This document shows, in pieces, positions 9,025 to 17,415 of a stretch of DNA of 64,000 bases. The first letter of the stretch is position 1. Each line of letters begins with the position of its first letter. The notes beneath the pieces were generated by a model. It was not told where the DNA came from and searched no databases. It worked only from the letters and a program-made list of their open reading frames with translations. Position numbers and translations under genes: made by a program. The DNA comes from Bacillus sp. S/N-304-OC-R1 (GTDB taxonomy: Bacteria; Bacillota; Bacilli; Bacillales; Cytobacillaceae), in assembly GCF_019749375.1 (NCBI RefSeq), contig NZ_JACWFE010000001.1:682001-746000 (forward strand), given 5' to 3'.

Positions 9025-9067
9025 AAAACAGGCAAAATGCCATCGTATGATAACATTTGCCTGTTTT
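9025..9067 (-). terminator. Terminator of the YjcZ-type gene
   Basis: A 12-base perfect stem, AAAACAGGCAAA at 9025-9036 with its complement at 9056-9067, followed on the minus strand by a T tract. Confidence 0.85.
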
Positions 9068-9077
9068 AATGAAATTA

Positions 9078-9206
9078 TTAATAGAAGCTAGCACCGACAA
9101 TAATTAAAAGAATAAACAGAACCACGATTAATACGAAAGTTGAACCATAGCCGCCGCCATATCCGCCACCGTAACCGTAGCCGCCATATCCACAGAACCC
9201 GTACAT
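9078..9206 (-). CDS. yjcZ: YjcZ-family sporulation miniprotein
   Basis: A 42-residue ORF too short for routine gene callers. It begins [15 protein letters not shown], a Gly/Tyr-rich head, and ends in a single hydrophobic segment of about 20 residues ([18 protein letters not shown]). This is the known layout of YjcZ-family sporulation proteins, many of which are made in the mother cell or found in spores. A ribosome site (GTGAGGTGATAGGT) precedes the ATG. A sigma-K-like promoter lies upstream and a perfect terminator downstream, supporting a single-gene transcript. Confidence 0.85.
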   Translation of the reverse strand: MYGFCGYGGYGYGGGYGGGYGSTFVLIVVLFILLIIVGASFY

Positions 9207-9236
9207 ACCTATCACCTCACTTTGTTAAGTCTTTTA

Positions 9237-9264
9237 CACAATATGAAAAACATATATGAGATGT
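9237..9264 (-). promoter_or_regulatory. Candidate sigma-K promoter of yjcZ
   Basis: On the minus strand AC (9263-9264) is followed after 17 bases by CATATTGTG (9237-9245). That is one base from the CATANNNTA -10 consensus of sigma-K, with its typical AC -35 core. Confidence 0.45.
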
Positions 9265-9328
9265 GTAGGCAAGCTCCTAAGACTGTCTAATTTTATTTAT
9301 AAAAAAATCATATCTTATTCCCTTTTTT

Positions 9329-9685
9329 TCATCCCTTAGGTTTAAAAATGAGTGCACCAATAAATCCGAAAACAATCGCTGCCGAAATTCCGGAACTCGT
9401 TACCTCAAACATCCCTGTTAGAACTCCAACAATTCCATGTATATCCGCTTCATGTAATGCACCATGAACAAGGGAGCTGCCAAAGCTGGTAATTGGTATA
9501 GTTGCACCAGCACCAGCAAAGTCTATCAGTGGCTCATATAATCCAACACCATCTAAAATTGCACCAACTACAACGAGAAGACTAAGCGTATGGCCTGGGG
9601 ATAATTTTGCAACATCAAATAATAATTGACCAATCACACATATGAATCCTCCAACAACAAATGCCCAAAAAAACATTGCCAGCAC
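9329..9685 (-). CDS. spoVAE: Stage V sporulation protein AE (SpoVAEb type)
   Basis: A 118-residue membrane protein with three to four hydrophobic segments, containing [19 protein letters not shown] and [12 protein letters not shown], characteristic of SpoVAEb. With SpoVAC and SpoVAD it forms part of the inner-membrane channel that moves dipicolinic acid into the forespore and releases it at germination. GTG start with AGGGAGG eight bases upstream. It is the last gene of the local spoVA cluster, 18 bases after spoVAD. Confidence 0.9.
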   Translation of the reverse strand: MLAMFFWAFVVGGFICVIGQLLFDVAKLSPGHTLSLLVVVGAILDGVGLYEPLIDFAGAGATIPITSFGSSLVHGALHEADIHGIVGVLTGMFEVTSSGISAAIVFGFIGALIFKPKG

Positions 9686-9703
9686 GGATTTTTCCTCCCT
9701 TCT

Positions 9704-10720
9704 TCAAATTTCCATTTCAATGGAAACTGCATGAGCAATACATGGAATGCTTTCGTTTTGCTGAACAGTTAAAGGAGACAAAAGCGCACCTGTCGCTACC
9801 GAAAGTATTCTTTTGTAAACACCTTGCTTCATTTGATTAAGCAAGTGTCCGTAAAGAACAGTGGCTGAACAACCTGCACCGCTTCCTCCAGAATTGACAG
9901 GCTGATCGTCCTTATAAATAAGCAGTCCACAATCTTGAAACTTTTCCTTTTCAATTTTTAACCCTGCATTTATTAATAGCTCATAAGTCGTGCTTTGACC
10001 GATTTGACCCAAGTCGCCGGTCACGATTAAATCATAATATGACGGATCTAATTGCAAGTCCTTAAAATGTGCCATAATCGTTTCAGCAGCTGCTGGAGCC
10101 ATTGCTCCCCCCATATTAAATGGGTCTGCAATCCCCATGTCTACCACTTTTCCTATAGTAGCAGTTGTGGTAACTGGCAAATTCCCATTGCCTTCATTTA
10201 CCTTTACTAGAGCCATACCAGCTCCAGTAATTGTCCATTGTGCTGTTGGCGGCTTTTGTCCGCCATATTCCGTTGGATATCTAAACTGTCTTTCCGCACA
10301 AGCATTGTGACTGGCAGCTCCAGTAATTATATGTTTTGCTCCCCCATGATTAACGATAAATGAGGCTAGAGCCAATCCTTCCATGGAAGTCGAGCATGCC
10401 CCGAAAATACCAAAATAAGGGATTTGATTTGTTCGAGCGCTAAAGCTGGTTGGCGTAATTTGATTTATTAAGTCTCCGGCAATATAAAAGTTAATATCAG
10501 ATTCCAGTAAGTTTGTTTTCTTTAGCACTGTGTCACAGGCTTCTTCAATTAACACGCGGTGTGCCTTTTCATATGAGTCCTGGCCCATCCATAAATCATC
10601 ATGCAGGATGTCAAAATCATTTGCCAGCTTGCCGTTCCCTTCAAAGGGACCCCCCGTTACTCCAGTAGCAGCTATAGTAGGACGATTTTGAAATACCCAA
10701 GATTGTTTTCCTTTAAGCAT
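9704..10720 (-). CDS. spoVAD: Stage V sporulation protein AD
   Basis: A 338-residue protein with the thiolase-like fold of SpoVAD, the dipicolinic-acid-binding subunit of the SpoVA complex. Recognisable blocks are QTWVFQ-like KQSWVFQNRPTIAATGVTGGPFEG at the N-terminus (residues about 5-25), FGIFGACSTSMEG with the conserved Cys, and SGGSGAGCSATVLYGH. The ATG at 10720 was chosen: GGGGTG lies eight bases upstream and the protein then starts MLKGKQSW as in the family. That start overlaps the spoVAC stop by one base (TAATG), so translation is coupled. Confidence 0.93.
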   Translation of the reverse strand: MLKGKQSWVFQNRPTIAATGVTGGPFEGNGKLANDFDILHDDLWMGQDSYEKAHRVLIEEACDTVLKKTNLLESDINFYIAGDLINQITPTSFSARTNQIPYFGIFGACSTSMEGLALASFIVNHGGAKHIITGAASHNACAERQFRYPTEYGGQKPPTAQWTITGAGMALVKVNEGNGNLPVTTTATIGKVVDMGIADPFNMGGAMAPAAAETIMAHFKDLQLDPSYYDLIVTGDLGQIGQSTTYELLINAGLKIEKEKFQDCGLLIYKDDQPVNSGGSGAGCSATVLYGHLLNQMKQGVYKRILSVATGALLSPLTVQQNESIPCIAHAVSIEMEI

Positions 10721-11199
10721 TACAAAACACCCCATTGAAATAATATCGTTTTAATTAATGCCACAACAAAGGCAGAAAAAACTCCAAATAAAATAACTGA
10801 GCCGGCAAGCTTAAACATATTTCCGCCTACACCAAGGACAAAACCTTCTGTCCGATGTTCAATTGCTGCAGAAATAACTGCATTTCCAAATCCTGTTACA
10901 GGCACCGCTGTACCTGCTCCTCCGTACTGTCCAATGTGATCATAAATTCCGAAACCCGTTAGGAGCATAGAGAGAAACACCATAGTTGCAACCGTTGGAT
11001 TGCCTGCAGTTTGCTCTGTAAAGTTAAAGAAATAAATATAAAAATAAGTAATAGCTTGTCCGATTGTACAAATCAGGCCACCTACCCAAAAGGCCCTAAG
11101 GCAGTTTTTTAGAACAGGGCGTTTTAACTCGTGTTTTTGCTGCAATACTTGATATTTTTGTTGTTCAGGTGTCAGCTTCTTCTTTTGTTCCTTCCCCAT
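10720..11199 (-). CDS. spoVAC: Stage V sporulation protein AC
   Basis: A 159-residue inner-membrane protein with a charged N-terminus (MGKEQKKKLTPEQQKYQ) and several hydrophobic segments. FWVGGLICTIGQAITYFYI and GTAVPVTGFGNAVISAAIEH are typical SpoVAC sequences. SpoVAC acts as a mechanosensitive channel component for dipicolinic acid movement. The ATG follows AAAGGAGAAAATC. It starts 12 bases after the lipoprotein gene and overlaps spoVAD. Confidence 0.93.
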   Translation of the reverse strand: MGKEQKKKLTPEQQKYQVLQQKHELKRPVLKNCLRAFWVGGLICTIGQAITYFYIYFFNFTEQTAGNPTVATMVFLSMLLTGFGIYDHIGQYGGAGTAVPVTGFGNAVISAAIEHRTEGFVLGVGGNMFKLAGSVILFGVFSAFVVALIKTILFQWGVL

Positions 11200-11211
11200 G
11201 ATTTTCTCCTT

Positions 11212-11688
11212 TCAGGTCATTTCATTTTTAAGCTTAATAATTTCTTTCAATTTTTCATTTGCCTTTTTATCAGGATACTTAGGATCCTTCATTTTTTCAT
11301 TCAGCTTTACAGCCTCAAGAAAGATTTTATAATCACTTGAAATGGTGAAATTTTCATCAGGATATTTCTTCTCAAGCATTTCGTTTAATCTTTTTTCAAT
11401 TTTTTTCATTTTGAATCGATGCAGATGCTTCACCTTATAGGCTACAAGAGTATCATTATTTCCTTTTACAACCGCAACATCATATAATTCCTTCATTGAA
11501 CTAATGTCTTTTTTAATACTATCAACTAGTTCAAGGTTTTCCTTCGTATTTTTCCCTAGTAATGCGGGACTTGGATTCGTTGTCTTGATTAGCGCCAGAT
11601 CGCTGTCTTTAGTATCATCTCCACCCATACCACATCCTGCTAATGATGCAGTCAATAGACCTATCATGATGTACCTTTTTGTCCTCAT
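11212..11688 (-). CDS. YhcN/YlaJ-family sporulation lipoprotein
   Basis: A 158-residue lipoprotein. The signal peptide is short and ends in the lipobox LAGC (Cys near residue 19). The mature part has the VVKGNNDTLVAYKVKHL segment, like the YhcN/YlaJ family of spore lipoproteins. It is the first gene of an operon with spoVAC, spoVAD and spoVAE, an arrangement known from second (spoVA2-type) clusters in other Bacillaceae, where the lipoprotein affects germination. Ribosome site AAGGGAAGTTT before ATG. Confidence 0.8.
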   Translation of the reverse strand: MRTKRYIMIGLLTASLAGCGMGGDDTKDSDLALIKTTNPSPALLGKNTKENLELVDSIKKDISSMKELYDVAVVKGNNDTLVAYKVKHLHRFKMKKIEKRLNEMLEKKYPDENFTISSDYKIFLEAVKLNEKMKDPKYPDKKANEKLKEIIKLKNEMT

Positions 11689-11829
11689 AAACTTCCCTTC
11701 CTCGTTTATCCTTTATTTACTTATATTGTCCTCGATTAAATGCTAATTTATGAATGGAGGATGATTGAATCAAAAACCAAATAATGTATGAAATTACATA
11801 AATCAAGCAATGTTATTATTTCCTAAACC

Positions 11830-11855
11830 AAAAAGAAAACTCGCCAAAAGGCGAG
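11830..11855 (-). terminator. Terminator of the small Lys/Cys protein gene
   Basis: CTCGCC (11840-11845), AAAA loop, GGCGAG (11850-11855). On the minus strand the stem is followed by TTTTCTTTTT. Confidence 0.85.
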
Positions 11856-11885
11856 CTTTGAAAAAAAAACTTCTAGATTTCCCGG

Positions 11886-12005
11886 CTATTCATTCGACTT
11901 TTTCATTTTTTTCCCGCATCCACAGCCTTTTTTCTTTTTCTTCGAAGGCTGATCTGATTCACTTTTTTGCTGTTTTGTATATTTTTTACTCATATTCATA
12001 TTCAT
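11886..12005 (-). CDS. Uncharacterised 39-residue Lys-rich protein
   Basis: A very small ORF not found by length-based calling. It reads MNMNMSKKYTKQQK, then a Ser/Asp stretch, a run of five lysines, GCGCGKKMKK and a short tail. An AAAGGGAG ribosome site lies nine bases before the first ATG (two further in-frame ATGs follow at two-codon steps), and a clean terminator lies 30 bases after the stop. The C-G-C-G pair in a basic context could bind a metal or form disulfides. Its place inside a sporulation cluster suggests a spore protein. No family recognised. Confidence 0.6.
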   Translation of the reverse strand: MNMNMSKKYTKQQKSESDQPSKKKKKGCGCGKKMKKSNE

Positions 12006-12114
12006 ATTGATACACTCCCTTTTCTCTTTGCACATTGATAACTGTTTTTATAATATATGAGGAATATAAAAGCTTGTGTAATCAAGTACCTAGTTTCACT
12101 TATTAATAAATGAT

Positions 12115-12471
12115 TCACTCATTTAATATTTTTTGTAAAATTGTCTCAATAATAGCCGCCAGACCCGCAACGGCTAGAATAACAATTATAGGAACTGACT
12201 TGGAAGAATAAAAAATATAGATGATACAAAGAAAGATAGACGTCCAAATACCTGTGCACCAATAGCAGCTTAAAAGCTCCCCGATAAATCCGCGAATTCC
12301 TCCTTTTTTAGGAATGAGATACACCTCTTTTTCACCATCATCATTTTCCTCTTCTAATTCATCAAAAAATGGGCTTCTGATTTTTTCAGTTATTTTGTCA
12401 TAAACGATTAACCTTGTCAGTCTGAAACTTGCCAGGGCTAATACCAAAAGTTCCATAAAGGATAATTCCAT
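12115..12471 (-). CDS. yjcA: DUF1360 sporulation membrane protein, YjcA
   Basis: A 118-residue protein with the DUF1360 signature LALASFRLTRLIVYDKI at the N-terminus and LLSCYWCTGIW near residue 68, followed by two hydrophobic segments. It matches B. subtilis YjcA, a sporulation-expressed membrane protein of unknown mechanism whose gene lies beside spoVIF there. The ATG follows AGGAAGGGGA closely. A second in-frame ATG five codons later is the alternative. Confidence 0.8.
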   Translation of the reverse strand: MELSFMELLVLALASFRLTRLIVYDKITEKIRSPFFDELEEENDDGEKEVYLIPKKGGIRGFIGELLSCYWCTGIWTSIFLCIIYIFYSSKSVPIIVILAVAGLAAIIETILQKILNE

Positions 12472-12534
12472 TCCCCTTCCTGCCTTTCATAAAAAAATTG
12501 CCTATTTTTTAGTAAAACAAGGCGTTTGTCCGTA

Positions 12535-12562
12535 ACCCATAGTGCACTTCAGCAATATGTTA
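12535..12562 (+). promoter_or_regulatory. Candidate sigma-K promoter of the cotZ-type gene
   Basis: AC (12535-12536), 17 bases, then AATATGTTA (12554-12562), one mismatch from the sigma-K -10 consensus CATANNNTA. It is 43 bases before the coat gene start. Coat genes of this family are sigma-K dependent. Confidence 0.45.
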
Positions 12563-12604
12563 TTAGTGTAGTATCACAAGAATCAAACTAAGGAGGAAAC
12601 TAAA

Positions 12605-13105
12605 ATGGGTTGTGGAAAAAAAGACGACTTCAGAGGCGGCAACTGTATATGTGAAGTAGTCCGTGCGATAAAAGATATTCAAGATAATGCAGAAAATGTA
12701 TGTGAATGCCCTTCTAACTGCTTTTTAGAGCCGCTTGGGCAAATCTCACCTACTACTAAGAGACAAAAACACCCAGACACTCGTGTTTTTGTCTTAAAAA
12801 CAGCAGACGGCTCTCCATTCCATGCATTCTTTACTCGTGATTGTGGTCCATGTGTTTCAATCTTCTTCAGGGTAGAGGAAGTCTTTGATAATTGCTGTGC
12901 TGTCCTGCGTGTACTTGAGCCAGTTCAACGAGAACATGGTTCTAATGAAACAGTACCTTTAGCTGAGGGATGCTGCATTAACCTAAGTGAGGTTTGCAGA
13001 GTAAATCACTATAGAGCAACAAATAGCTGTGTCACTGTAGACCTAAGCTGCTTCTGCGCTATTCAATGTATCGATGATGTTCATCTTGGTATTTGCGAAG
13101 ACTAA
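12605..13105 (+). CDS. cotZ: CotY/CotZ-family spore coat protein
   Basis: A 166-residue Cys-rich protein (about 19 cysteines) of the CotY/CotZ/ExsY family, which self-assembles by disulfides into the outer coat crust or exosporium. Typical blocks: MGCGKKDDFRGGNCICEVVRAIKDIQD and HAFFTRDCGPCVSIFFRVEEVFDNCCAVLRVLEP, read from the N-terminus to about residue 120. AAGGAGGAAACTAAA precedes the ATG. It is divergent from yjcA and followed by a strong terminator. cotO lies next, as in B. subtilis. CotY versus CotZ cannot be separated here. Confidence 0.9.
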   Translation: MGCGKKDDFRGGNCICEVVRAIKDIQDNAENVCECPSNCFLEPLGQISPTTKRQKHPDTRVFVLKTADGSPFHAFFTRDCGPCVSIFFRVEEVFDNCCAVLRVLEPVQREHGSNETVPLAEGCCINLSEVCRVNHYRATNSCVTVDLSCFCAIQCIDDVHLGICED

Positions 13106-13117
13106 GGAGCAATTGAA

Positions 13118-13145
13118 AAAGCCAGTCTTGATCGGCTGGCTTTTA
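13118..13145 (+). terminator. Terminator of the coat gene
   Basis: AAAAGCCAG (13118-13126) pairs with CTGGCTTTT (13137-13145), followed by ATTTTTTT. The stem can also serve cotO on the other strand. Confidence 0.85.
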
Positions 13146-13150
13146 TTTTT

Positions 13151-13708
13151 TTATCCAATTAATCCAATCATCTTAACCTCCTTAATAGTTTCAATGTGAA
13201 GCTCTACAGTTTCTCCATTAAATAATTTTATTTCAATGAGTTCATCCATTTTTCCAATTAAGGTTCCTCTCACTGATTTATTTTCAGTATCAAAAATACA
13301 CGGTACTGGAGGCAATTGTTTTGGAAAATGAACTAAATAATCTAATCGTTCTATTGTGTTCATTTCCTTGAAACTTTTAACGCGATTAAAAGAAGAACTA
13401 TGCTTCCTATTTGCCTGTTCCTTAGAATCTTTGTTATTTTCTGTGCTTTCATTTTGATAATTTATTATTACTTCTGTTGCCTCTTCTGCGTCCAGTGTTA
13501 ACTCTTCATTTTGTTTATCTGGCTGACCCTCAGGCAATTTTCTATTCTCCTCCAAATTGATATTTTCACCTAGTGAATCAATGGATGAAGAATTTAATTC
13601 CTTTTGATTCTCTTTTTTGAAAGAAAAAGTCTCCTGCATATTTGCTTCTGGAAAATTAATTTTAGGCTGTAAAATATAAAAAAAAGGCTCTTTTTGTTTA
13701 CTTGGCAT
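13151..13708 (-). CDS. cotO: Spore coat protein CotO
   Basis: A 185-residue protein with a low-complexity charged middle (Glu, Asn, Lys, Gln) and a conserved C-terminal domain: NTIERLDYLVHFP, PPVPCIF and ELIEIKLFNGETVELHI. This layout fits CotO (YjbX), a coat morphogenetic protein needed for crust assembly with CotZ. The neighbouring cotZ-type gene gives the same pairing as in B. subtilis. The ATG follows GGAGGTAGAGGATA. Confidence 0.75.
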   Translation of the reverse strand: MPSKQKEPFFYILQPKINFPEANMQETFSFKKENQKELNSSSIDSLGENINLEENRKLPEGQPDKQNEELTLDAEEATEVIINYQNESTENNKDSKEQANRKHSSSFNRVKSFKEMNTIERLDYLVHFPKQLPPVPCIFDTENKSVRGTLIGKMDELIEIKLFNGETVELHIETIKEVKMIGLIG

Positions 13709-13742
13709 TATCCTCTACCTCCACATACAAATGGGTTCATTT

Positions 13743-13769
13743 ATATGTATGCAATCTGCGTGCTTTGGT
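13743..13769 (-). promoter_or_regulatory. Candidate mother-cell sigma promoter of cotO
   Basis: On the minus strand AC (13768-13769), 16 bases, then CATACATAT (13743-13751). The -10 element fits sigma-E (CATACA-T) and partly sigma-K. It lies 35 bases before the cotO start. Confidence 0.4.
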
Positions 13770-13820
13770 TTCCAAAAGGTAAAGCTTTCCTACTTTTATC
13801 AATAGGAGCTGTACACAAAA

Positions 13821-13853
13821 ATGCCTGCATCTAAAAGAAATAGACACAGGCAT
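13821..13853 (-). terminator. Terminator of the antiporter gene
   Basis: ATGCCTGCATCTA (13821-13833) pairs with TAGACACAGGCAT (13841-13853), with internal mismatches, followed on the minus strand by a T tract. Confidence 0.8.
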
Positions 13854-13874
13854 AATAACTATAAAAAAACTTTG

Positions 13875-15737
13875 TTAACACCAATCACAAAATTCCAATT
13901 CTCCCTTTAACTCATCAACATATTCTTTAGTCCCTGTAACTATTAATCGATCATTTAATTGAAGTTCGGTTTCCCCGTGAGGAACAATGGAATCATGCCC
14001 TCTAAAAATTCGAACAAAAATAACATCACCAGTAAATGGAAATTCTCGTAGAGTCATTCCCTCAAATTGATTGTTAAGCATTTCAATTTCATACAGTGAA
14101 TTTTCCTGATTAGTTAAAATATCCACTACACTTGGCGTTTCGATTAAAGCTCTAAGCAATGTTTTTTGTGAAAGGAGTACAGAAAAAACTTCAATATCAT
14201 GCTCTTTTATGCTTTCCTGTAAATCTGGGCTTTCAAGACGGCAAATTACTCGCTCAATTCCATGTTCTTTTACATCTATAGCAAGTGTTGCATTTAAATC
14301 CTCATCACCAGTCGAGATTACTACTATTTCCGATTGCAAGACTTCGTTTTCTTCTAGAGATTTCATGGAGTAATCATGTAATTCCACAATATCAAACAAA
14401 GAATCAGCAATGTTTTTATCAGCCTTTTCCTGTTTTTTATGATAAAGTGTTGTTTTATATATATTCGAGTTAAGCTCTCGATAAACTGGTAATGTCAGCT
14501 GGTTAGCTCCAATAAAGGCAACTTTTACTGATTTTTCTGCAACTTCTTCCTTTGGGAACAACTTTTTAAAGACAACAGGGGTGAATACACTAGTTATTAC
14601 AGCTACAAGTATTAATGTACCGCTCATTTCTGCCGTAATAACTCCAATTCTTTCACCAATAGTTGCAGAGGCAATAACTAAAGACAAAGTTGAGGTCAAG
14701 AGAAAACCTGAAGCTAATACAGTTTTGAATTCATACCAGCGTTTTAACAAATAAACTGGCACTAGCTTGGAAACTAGTAACGCTATAAGGAGAAGCGGTA
14801 TGAGCATCACCATTTTTTGATCGCTGAACAATGACCAAATATTAAGATCCACACCGACCATAACAAAGAATATCGGGATCAAAAAGCCGTAGCCAAAGGA
14901 ATCAAGCTTATGAACCATTTCCTGGTTTGGTGCAAGTAAAGAAACAAGCACTCCGGCGAGGAAAGCACCTAAAATATTTTCTGCACCAACTGATTCAGAT
15001 AAAGCTACAAGAAGAATAATTAGTGTAAAGACAGCTCGAGTCCCTATTTGAACTGTTCCTGTTGACATCGATTCGAAAAATTTACCGTTTTTAAATCGTC
15101 TCCCTACAAAATATAGCAGCACTCCCGCTGCAAAAAGAATGAGCAGTAACCACACATTGCCCTTCCCTCCATCATATAAAGAAACAAAAACAGCTAATAG
15201 GATCATCGTAACTAAATCGGCAATAACCGCTACTAACAAGATAATCTGACCAATGGCTGTCTTCATTAAATGCGCCTCTTTTAACGTTGGGACGACAACA
15301 CCTAAAGAAATAGTTGAAATAATTAACGTCATTAAAAATGCATTATCGATAAACTCTGCTAAAACAAACAAATACGACAGACCTAATGAAACAACAAAGA
15401 TTCCTGCAAAAATAATAAAGGAAACTGTAAAAGAATTTGGTTCTAGCTTACCGCTTGGCAGCTTATTACGCTTTTTCCCTCCTGAAAAAGCTGAAAAATC
15501 TATTTCCAATCCGCTTAAAAACATAAGAAAAATAAAACCCAATGTGGACAATGTTTCAAGCCACATATCCGGGTGTACAACATTAAAACCGCTCTTTCCA
15601 ATCACTAGTCCCATTAATATTTCCGCAACTACTACTGGGATGAAATTAATTCTTAATCGATGTAATAAAATTGGAGTCAAAAATGCTATGACGATCACTA
15701 TGACTAATGATGCGACAGAAACACCATGTTCTTCCAT
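13875..15737 (-). CDS. yjbQ: CPA2 monovalent cation:proton antiporter, YjbQ type
   Basis: A 620-residue protein with about 12 hydrophobic segments (residues 1-390) of the Na+/H+ exchanger fold, including FLMFLSGLEIDF and FFVMVGVDLNIW. A cytoplasmic RCK/TrkA-N-like domain follows (VKVAFIGANQLTLPVYRELN, near 410) and then a TrkA-C-like domain (residues 540-620, DVIFVRIFRGHDSIVPHGETEL). Such proteins exchange K+ or Na+ for H+ under nucleotide control. AAAGGAGGTATTCG precedes the ATG. It lies 25 bases after mgtE on the same strand, so both are probably co-transcribed. The cation is not determined. Confidence 0.9.
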   Translation of the reverse strand: MEEHGVSVASLVIVIVIAFLTPILLHRLRINFIPVVVAEILMGLVIGKSGFNVVHPDMWLETLSTLGFIFLMFLSGLEIDFSAFSGGKKRNKLPSGKLEPNSFTVSFIIFAGIFVVSLGLSYLFVLAEFIDNAFLMTLIISTISLGVVVPTLKEAHLMKTAIGQIILLVAVIADLVTMILLAVFVSLYDGGKGNVWLLLILFAAGVLLYFVGRRFKNGKFFESMSTGTVQIGTRAVFTLIILLVALSESVGAENILGAFLAGVLVSLLAPNQEMVHKLDSFGYGFLIPIFFVMVGVDLNIWSLFSDQKMVMLIPLLLIALLVSKLVPVYLLKRWYEFKTVLASGFLLTSTLSLVIASATIGERIGVITAEMSGTLILVAVITSVFTPVVFKKLFPKEEVAEKSVKVAFIGANQLTLPVYRELNSNIYKTTLYHKKQEKADKNIADSLFDIVELHDYSMKSLEENEVLQSEIVVISTGDEDLNATLAIDVKEHGIERVICRLESPDLQESIKEHDIEVFSVLLSQKTLLRALIETPSVVDILTNQENSLYEIEMLNNQFEGMTLREFPFTGDVIFVRIFRGHDSIVPHGETELQLNDRLIVTGTKEYVDELKGELEFCDWC

Positions 15738-15762
15738 CGAATACCTCCTTTTAGAAGAGTAT

Positions 15763-17142
15763 CTATTTCGGCAAAAAGCCTAGAAAGATATTGGCTATGC
15801 TAAAATAAATTAAGATACTAATAATGTCATTAATCGTTGTTATAAATGGTCCGGATGCAACAGCTGGATCAATTTTAAATTTGTGCATAGCTAATGGAAT
15901 AATTGCACCAGCCAGTGTGGCCACAATTAGCGTGCAAAAAATCGATATTCCGACTAAAATCCCTAAAAATAAATTACCTTTCCAAATAAAAATAGTAATC
16001 GTCACAAGAATTCCACAGATTGTTCCAGTAATTAATCCTGTTCCTGCTTCCCTATAAATAAGCTTTAGTTTATTCTCTTTTTCTAGATCACCAGTTGCAA
16101 TTCCCCTAACTACAACAGCAAGTGCCTGTGTACCTGTATTTCCAGCCATCCCTGCAATTAATGTAATAAATGCACCTAAAATCGCTGCTTTTTCAAGTGT
16201 CTCCTCAAATCGTGCCGCTAGACTTGCCGTACCCATTCCAAGGTATAACAAAATAATGAGCCAAGGAAGCCGCTTTCGCGCGGCTGAAATCGGGTTGCGG
16301 TCAATTGTATCCATATCTGATACGGCTGCAAGCTTCGAGTAATCATCGGATGCTTCTTCCTCCATAACATCGACAATATCGTCAATTGTTATGATTCCCA
16401 AGAGATGATTTTGGAAGTCAACGACAGGGAGTGCCAGGAAATTATAATCCTTCATTTTTCTAGCAACTTCCTCTTGATCCTCCCCAACAGAAACTGAAAC
16501 AATTCGATCGTTCGTTATTTCTGAAATCATCGTATCGTCATCATTTACAATTAAATCTCTGAGAGAAATAACACCTGCAAGCCTTCTTTCATCATCCACT
16601 ACGTAAATATAATAAATGGTCTCAGCCTTAGGCGCTTCCTTCTTTAAAATATACATCGCGGACCTGACAGTCTGATTTGCCGAAATGGAGACAAAATCAG
16701 TCGTCATTATACTTCCAGCTGTATATTCTTCATAATGAAGCAAATCTTTAATTTCCTGTGCAGCTTCCTCGTCCATAATGGTTAGGTAACTGACAACCTG
16801 ATCTTTTTCAAGCTCATTCAGGACATCAACTGCATCATCGACATACATTTTTGATATCATATCAGCTGCGTAATTTGGATTCATTTCCGCTAAAACAACC
16901 TGATAGCTTTCATCGTCCATTTCTAAGTTTTCGAATAAAGTTGCCATTTCTTCTGGAGAAAGGTAGTGATAAATTCTTTCTCTCATTCCCTCATCCAATT
17001 CCTTAAAAAATGAAGCTTGATCATACGGATGAAGTTCTAAAAATTCATCCCGGAATGTTTCCATATCTTCATTTTGTAAAGAATCGATTAGCAGCTCTTT
17101 ATTTATATGTGGGGCTGCCTTTTCATTTAATGCTTCTTCCAT
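15763..17142 (-). CDS. mgtE: Magnesium transporter MgtE
   Basis: A 459-residue protein with the full MgtE layout: an N-terminal helical domain of acidic character (residues 1-130), two CBS domains (near 135-260, with MTTDFVSISANQTV and ITIDDIVDVMEEE), and five membrane segments with PWLIILLYLGMG and the pore motif GMAGNTGTQALAVVVRG. It conducts Mg2+ and closes when the cytoplasmic domains bind Mg2+. The ATG at 17142 has GGAGG seven bases upstream; earlier in-frame starts overlap that site. I looked for an M-box riboswitch in the 270-base leader and did not recognise one. Confidence 0.95.
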   Translation of the reverse strand: MEEALNEKAAPHINKELLIDSLQNEDMETFRDEFLELHPYDQASFFKELDEGMRERIYHYLSPEEMATLFENLEMDDESYQVVLAEMNPNYAADMISKMYVDDAVDVLNELEKDQVVSYLTIMDEEAAQEIKDLLHYEEYTAGSIMTTDFVSISANQTVRSAMYILKKEAPKAETIYYIYVVDDERRLAGVISLRDLIVNDDDTMISEITNDRIVSVSVGEDQEEVARKMKDYNFLALPVVDFQNHLLGIITIDDIVDVMEEEASDDYSKLAAVSDMDTIDRNPISAARKRLPWLIILLYLGMGTASLAARFEETLEKAAILGAFITLIAGMAGNTGTQALAVVVRGIATGDLEKENKLKLIYREAGTGLITGTICGILVTITIFIWKGNLFLGILVGISIFCTLIVATLAGAIIPLAMHKFKIDPAVASGPFITTINDIISILIYFSIANIFLGFLPK

Positions 17143-17415
17143 GTGCATACCTCCTTTCACCAATTAAAAAATCTTTTAATATCCCATAATACTAGCAAAC
17201 CTCTCCATCTTTGTCGCTTTATTTTACAAAATCATAACAATTTTACTATTTTTCTCCCAGGGAATTTTTCATGTTATTTATCTTTACCTTCCCCTCTTTA
17301 CCCATTTCATATCAACACTTAACCTTTCAATGTTAGGTGTATCATAAAACAGCAATTCAAAAACAGGATAAAAACAATATAAATTGATATGATAAAAAGA
17401 AAAAAGGAGTAACCT

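Noticed and set aside
11810..12010. Plus-strand 66-codon Lys-rich ORF
   Set aside because: Covers a terminator and the antisense of the small Lys/Cys gene; the minus strand has the better ribosome site and terminator.
17143..17415. Possible M-box magnesium riboswitch before mgtE
   Set aside because: No conserved M-box core sequence was recognised in this leader.
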